The notes under the pieces were generated by a model, which was not told where the DNA came from, ran no database searches, and saw only the letters and a list, made by a program, of their open reading frames with translations. Made by a program: the position numbers and the translations under genes. Shown here piece after piece: positions 7,305 through 10,378 of a DNA stretch of 10,378 bases. How positions within the stretch are numbered: the stretch's first letter is position 1; each line of letters opens with the position of its first letter. The stretch comes from CAJXCL01 sp964394335 (GTDB lineage Bacteria > Nitrospinota > Nitrospinia > CAJXCL01): contig CAYMVZ010000087.1 in the NCBI GenBank assembly GCA_964394335.1, positions 1-10,378 on the forward strand. Direction: 5' to 3'.

Positions 7305-7323
7305 ATGGTTTATGAAAAACCAT
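7305..7323. repeat. Small AT-rich inverted repeat between gspA and gspB
   Basis: atggttt (7305-7311) pairs with aaaccat (7317-7323) around a 5-base loop. The flank also holds a direct repetition (ggtttatggtttatg). The stem is weak and not followed by a T tract, so it is unlikely to stop transcription between gspA and gspB. Function unknown. Confidence 0.4.
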
Positions 7324-7361
7324 TAATTTATAACAAATAAGATATAGCAAAACGGAATGCC

Positions 7362-8177
7362 ATGAGTTATATTCTGGATAGTCTTAAAAAACTTGAAAAG
7401 GAAAAATCAAAATTTGATCATAGATTTGATATCAAAAAATTAGTACTTAAAGATGATTCCGAAACTACTACTGTAAAGATATTAAAAAGAAGAAGCCAGT
7501 TGTTAACTCTTTTGGCGTTAGCCACTTCTATTTTTTTGTTTTTGATCTTTTTTGTTTTTGAATTGCCTCCCCCTTCTTTTAATATTCCGATGAGTTTGTC
7601 AACTCCTCCTGTAATTTCTAACCAGGCAAAATTGTCCCAGGATTTAGACCTTGTTCCAAAAAATAATGACAGTGCGTTAAGTGCAATCAAGCCGTTCCCT
7701 GTGCCAGTTGTTGAATTGGATAGAAAAACCGATTTACTTTCAAAAGAGATCAAAACCAAAAAAGAAGAAAATGAGACTACTGGGACAGTACAGATTCCTC
7801 AAGATCTTTCTGATGGAGACCTGAAGCAGCGCCTTGACCATATTGAACAACTTATCCAAAAAGAATACATACCTGCAGAATTAAATAAACTTACAGAAAG
7901 TGAAATAGAGGATGAAAACCCGTCTGATAACTTTCCCTCAAAAACTGTATCCCGGACAGTATTGCCACAAGATATTGTTGACTTAGAAGTAAGTGGTATA
8001 GTTTTTTTTGGAGAGGGCGCCTCGCTAAATTACGCTATAGCCAGCTACAAAGGGAAAAGCCAGATAAAATTAAAAGAGGGTGATAGCCTGGATGGCATCG
8101 AGGTTTCAAAAATCCTGCCTGAAAAGATTCTCCTGATTTTTGAAGATAAAGTTTTTGAAAAAAAATTGGGTAACTAA
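7362..8177 (+). CDS. gspB: GspB-like general secretion pathway protein
   Basis: A 271-residue bitopic inner-membrane protein. The N-terminus MSYILDSLKKLEKEK is the near-invariant GspB/ExeB start and fixes ATG 7362, which has only a weak upstream gga. A hydrophobic segment at about 46-67 (LLTLLALATSIFLFLIFFVF) is followed by a long Pro/Ser/Lys-rich periplasmic linker. A short C-terminal domain at about 208-270 (LEVSGIVFFGEG, NYAIASYKGKS, LKEGDSLDGIEV, ILLIFEDKVFEKKL) corresponds to the GspB C-terminal domain, related in form to the periplasmic HR domain of GspC proteins. Known partners are GspA (ExeA) and the secretin GspD. The gene is directly downstream of gspA, as is usual. The other type II secretion genes are not in the window, which is normal since gspAB is often separate. 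It converges on secD, with 70 bases between stop codons. Confidence 0.92.
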   Translation: MSYILDSLKKLEKEKSKFDHRFDIKKLVLKDDSETTTVKILKRRSQLLTLLALATSIFLFLIFFVFELPPPSFNIPMSLSTPPVISNQAKLSQDLDLVPKNNDSALSAIKPFPVPVVELDRKTDLLSKEIKTKKEENETTGTVQIPQDLSDGDLKQRLDHIEQLIQKEYIPAELNKLTESEIEDENPSDNFPSKTVSRTVLPQDIVDLEVSGIVFFGEGASLNYAIASYKGKSQIKLKEGDSLDGIEVSKILPEKILLIFEDKVFEKKLGN

Positions 8178-8247
8178 AAGCGATTAGCGAAGGTATACGC
8201 CGCTGGTTGCAGCAGTTAAACTCAGCTTTGCCTCAGGGAATACTCAA

Positions 8248-9801
8248 TTATATGCTCAGTTTTTTAACCTTTCTCAGGCTTAAAACAGTGTCGAAAATTG
8301 TTCTTGAAATAAAAACTGATGTAAAGATTGATGCGATTATACCAATGCTCAGAGTGACCGCAAACCCTCTGATTGGCCCTGTCCCGAACTGAAACAGTAC
8401 TATTGCCGCGATAATAGTAGTGACACTGGCATCAAGGATAGTTTTAAAAGCCTTTGAGAAACCCGCGTCCACCGCGGCTCTTACAGTTTTTCCTATTCGC
8501 AATTCTTCGCGGATTCTTTCGAAAATCAGCACATTTGCATCCACTGCCATTCCCACGGTTAAAATAATCCCTGCAATTCCCGGTAGAGTAAGAGATGCCC
8601 CAAAATACGCGAGGGCGCCTGAAAGAATAATCAGCGTCAACAATAGGGCAAGATCAGCAACGGTTCCCGACAGTTTATAATAGAGAACCACAAACACTAC
8701 AACAAATAGTCCCCCAATCAGTATCGACTTAATCCCTTTTTCAATAGAATCTCTTCCTAAGGAAGGTCCCACATCTCTTTCTTCTAAAATAATTACCGGA
8801 GCGGGTAATGTTCCCGCCCGTAAGACAATTGCCAGATCACGAGCTTCTTCCATGGTAAACCTGCCGGTAATCTGGGCTTGTCCACCCGCGATCTCTTCCT
8901 GAATCACAGGCGCTGAATATACATTGTTATCAAGTACGATAGCTAACCTTTTCCTGACATTTTGTTTTGTAATATCTCGAAAGAGTCTTGCCCCCTGTTT
9001 GTTAAAAGTAATTGAGACATAAGGTTCACTCACATTGCTCTGGTCAATACTAACCTTTGCAGTGAGCAACGAATCGCCGGTTAGAACAGAGCGCTTTTTT
9101 ATTAAATAAGGCGTTCTGGTTTCTTCCCCTGTTTCTTCAATTACCCGACGTTGATGAAGGATTTCATCTCCATCAGGTAAATTCCCGGCCAAAGCCTCTT
9201 GGACGCTATGTTCATCATCTACTAATTTAAATTCAAGAAGAGCTGTTTTACCTATTAAATTTTTTGCCCTTTTTGTGTCGGTAATTCCAGGGAGTTGGAT
9301 AAGGATTCTCCGGGCGCCTTGCCGCTGGATGGTTGGTTCCGCGACACCGAATTCATCGACACGGTTTCTTATGGTCTCAAGCCCCTGGTCCACTGCGTTT
9401 TCCTCAATACGCTTTCTCTCTCCGCTGTTTAATTCATAAGTGAGGAGAAGCCGTTCCTCATCGAACCTTTTTTCCTTCATAAATTGATAATCTCTTAGAA
9501 GGGTCCTTATATCACCGAGGGAATCCACATGAAATAAAGTAACTTCGATCATGTTATCAGCAGTGCTTGTGACTCTTTCAAAATCAATATCCTTATTTTC
9601 CAAATTCTTCATTATGTCATTGGAAGTTCTGCTCAGGACAGCTTCTACTGCTTTTTCCGCCTGAACCTCCAGCACAAGGTGCATCCCCCCCTGAAGATCC
9701 AATCCCAAATGAATTTTTTCCCGCAAAGGATAAGAGAGCCATATAGAACCGGCAATAACAATAAAAATCAACAGGTATTTCCATCTTAAATTTTTGATCA
9801 T
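8248..9801 (-). CDS. secD: Protein translocase subunit SecD
   Basis: This 517-residue membrane protein is a full-length SecD, which with SecF uses the proton motive force to pull secreted proteins through SecYEG. TM1 lies at about 9-25, followed by the signature GLDLQGGMHLVLEV (33-46). A large periplasmic domain follows, with IRNRVDEFGVAEPTIQRQG (144-162) and RILIQLPGI (165-173). Five C-terminal membrane helices occupy about 357-508. The conserved motif GMAVDANVLIFERIREE (417-433) carries D421, equivalent to the functionally important Asp of E. coli TM4. The ATG overlaps the yajC stop by 4 bases (ATGA), and an aaaggg ribosome binding site sits inside the end of yajC. The protein ends normally, without a fused SecF part. 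No secF follows: gspB comes in convergently 70 bases beyond the stop. SecF, essential for the complex, must be elsewhere if present. Confidence 0.97.
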   Translation of the reverse strand: MIKNLRWKYLLIFIVIAGSIWLSYPLREKIHLGLDLQGGMHLVLEVQAEKAVEAVLSRTSNDIMKNLENKDIDFERVTSTADNMIEVTLFHVDSLGDIRTLLRDYQFMKEKRFDEERLLLTYELNSGERKRIEENAVDQGLETIRNRVDEFGVAEPTIQRQGARRILIQLPGITDTKRAKNLIGKTALLEFKLVDDEHSVQEALAGNLPDGDEILHQRRVIEETGEETRTPYLIKKRSVLTGDSLLTAKVSIDQSNVSEPYVSITFNKQGARLFRDITKQNVRKRLAIVLDNNVYSAPVIQEEIAGGQAQITGRFTMEEARDLAIVLRAGTLPAPVIILEERDVGPSLGRDSIEKGIKSILIGGLFVVVFVVLYYKLSGTVADLALLLTLIILSGALAYFGASLTLPGIAGIILTVGMAVDANVLIFERIREELRIGKTVRAAVDAGFSKAFKTILDASVTTIIAAIVLFQFGTGPIRGFAVTLSIGIIASIFTSVFISRTIFDTVLSLRKVKKLSI

Positions 9802-10139
9802 TTTTTACCCTTTGCAATTTTATCTTTTAAATCGGAAACCGATTTCCGGGATACTTTAACTTTCACATTATCCGCGATTTGAACGGTGAGAACATCATCT
9901 TTGATCTTCCTGATGGTTCCATAAATTCCACCTGAAGTTAAGACATTATCACCTTCTTTTAACGCGTTAAGCATAGCATCATGTTCCTTCTGTTTTTTTT
10001 GCTGGGGTCTGATTAAAAGAAAATAAAAGATCGCAAACATTGCGACCATGGGGGGCAGTATCCCAAGAAACCCGGAACTGGGGTTAGTTCCTTCCGGACC
10101 ACCCTGGGGAGGTGCCATCGCGTAAGCATTTTCAATCAT
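9798..10139 (-). CDS. yajC: Preprotein translocase accessory subunit YajC
   Basis: This 113-residue protein is a typical YajC, a small single-span inner-membrane protein that associates with SecDF. It has a short Gly/Pro-rich N-terminus, a membrane segment at about 25-43, the hallmark FLLIRPQQKKQKEH (40-53) and a cytosolic domain with LKEGDNVLTSGGIYGTI (60-76) and VSRKSVSDL at the end. A good ribosome binding site (ctcctt on the plus strand, 10147-10152) supports ATG 10139. It is the first gene of the yajC-secD unit. In many bacteria tgt precedes yajC, but here 240 bases upstream show no gene. Confidence 0.96.
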   Translation of the reverse strand: MIENAYAMAPPQGGPEGTNPSSGFLGILPPMVAMFAIFYFLLIRPQQKKQKEHDAMLNALKEGDNVLTSGGIYGTIRKIKDDVLTVQIADNVKVKVSRKSVSDLKDKIAKGKK

Positions 10140-10146
10140 GTTTTTT

Positions 10147-10152
10147 CTCCTT
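10147..10152 (-). promoter_or_regulatory. Ribosome binding site of yajC
   Basis: Reads AAGGAG on the minus strand, with 7 bases before the ATG (10139-10137). It is a near-consensus Shine-Dalgarno sequence that decides the yajC start. Confidence 0.8.
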
Positions 10153-10158
10153 TTAAAA

Positions 10159-10186
10159 AGTATACCCCATTAGACTTTTGCATCAA
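10159..10186 (-). promoter_or_regulatory. Candidate sigma70-type promoter of yajC-secD (proximal)
   Basis: On the minus strand, TTGATG (10186-10181) and TATACT (10164-10159, five of six consensus positions) are separated by 16 bases. The predicted start of transcription would fall around 10152, giving a very short leader that begins at the ribosome binding site. This weakens the call. Confidence 0.4.
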
Positions 10187-10207
10187 GACTTCTACGGGTA
10201 GGATCAA

Positions 10208-10236
10208 TTTTTAACAGATTGCTCGAACTTTGTCAA
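10208..10236 (-). promoter_or_regulatory. Candidate sigma70-type promoter of yajC-secD (distal)
   Basis: On the minus strand, a perfect TTGACA (10236-10231) is followed after 17 bases by TAAAAA (10213-10208, four of six). Transcription would start near 10201, leaving a leader of about 60 bases, more plausible than that of the proximal candidate. Either or both may be used. Confidence 0.4.
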
Positions 10237-10267
10237 TGATACGCCTTTATTGCATAAATAATGTCTT

Positions 10268-10279
10268 AATGTTAACATT
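10268..10279. promoter_or_regulatory. Perfect 12-bp AT-rich palindrome, possible operator
   Basis: aatgttaacatt is its own reverse complement. It lies about 130 bases upstream of yajC and 30 bases upstream of the distal promoter candidate on the minus strand. It could bind a dimeric regulator, but in AT-rich intergenic DNA a palindrome of this size may arise by chance. Confidence 0.25.
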
Positions 10280-10336
10280 TATTAACTGCCACAAAGGTGC
10301 TAAGAATGAAAAATTTTTGGAGTACAAAGTAAAGAA

Positions 10337-10356
10337 CCCCGTGCTTCCGCACGGGG
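10337..10356. repeat. Perfect 8-bp-stem hairpin, copy 2 of a dispersed repeat
   Basis: The arms ccccgtgc (10337-10344) and gcacgggg (10349-10356) enclose the loop ttcc. It differs from copy 1 at 10-29 by one loop base only. On the minus strand the loop is GGAA, again GNRA-type, and the following bases (ttcttta) are T-rich but not a proper terminator tract. It lies 22 bases from the window end, in non-coding DNA upstream of yajC. The shared identity stops at the ends of the stem. Confidence 0.8.
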
Positions 10357-10378
10357 CATTAAAAACCTAAATCCATTT

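Noticed and set aside
7418..7759. 113-codon minus-strand open frame inside gspB
   Set aside because: A shadow of the AT-rich gspB reading frame, with no recognisable domain and no start signals.
8178..8247. Possible bidirectional terminator between gspB and secD
   Set aside because: Only a 4-bp stem (gctg/cagc) is visible and no T tract follows on either strand, so the sequence does not support a terminator.

Overview
The window looks like a moderately AT-rich chromosomal segment of a Gram-negative (diderm) bacterium, probably one scaffold of a draft or metagenome assembly. A run of exactly 100 Ns (3329-3428) marks a scaffold gap. The diderm assignment rests on a GspA/GspB (ExeA/ExeB-like) pair, which serves the type II secretion outer-membrane secretin. 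No 16S or other strong taxonomic marker is present. The gene mix would suit a Desulfobacterota-, Nitrospirota- or Nitrospinota-like lineage, but that is only a guess.

Left part (1-3139): the end of a type I restriction-modification locus. The window opens in what reads as the last codons of hsdS (specificity subunit). This overlaps by one base (TGATG) with a complete 997-codon hsdR (restriction/translocase subunit). hsdM and most of hsdS are not in the window. A 20-base perfect hairpin lies in the open frame just upstream of the recognisable hsdS tail. A 19/20 identical copy lies 22 bases from the other end of the window.

Middle spacer (3140-3694): no convincing gene. It holds short direct repeats that flank the assembly gap and an imperfect hairpin of a C/G-run type. 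It separates the restriction locus from housekeeping-type genes.

Forward gene cluster (3695-8177): a conserved protein of unknown function with possible remote similarity to deoxyhypusine synthase; an overlapping PhnP-like metallo-beta-lactamase-fold hydrolase; gspA (AAA+ ATPase, membrane segment, degenerate C39-like domain, peptidoglycan-binding domain); and gspB. The last two are expected to work together at the inner membrane and peptidoglycan to help insert or assemble the secretin.

Reverse cluster (10139-8248): yajC and secD, overlapping by 4 bases, encode accessory membrane components of the Sec translocase. It converges on gspB with only 70 bases between stop codons, so secF does not follow secD here. 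Candidate promoters, an AT-rich palindrome and the second hairpin copy occupy the last 240 bases.

Most of the window is ordinary. The points most worth following are the paired hairpin repeats with GNRA-type loops on the minus strand, the apparent break in hsdS beside one of them, the overlapping unknown-family/PhnP-like gene pair, and the missing secF.
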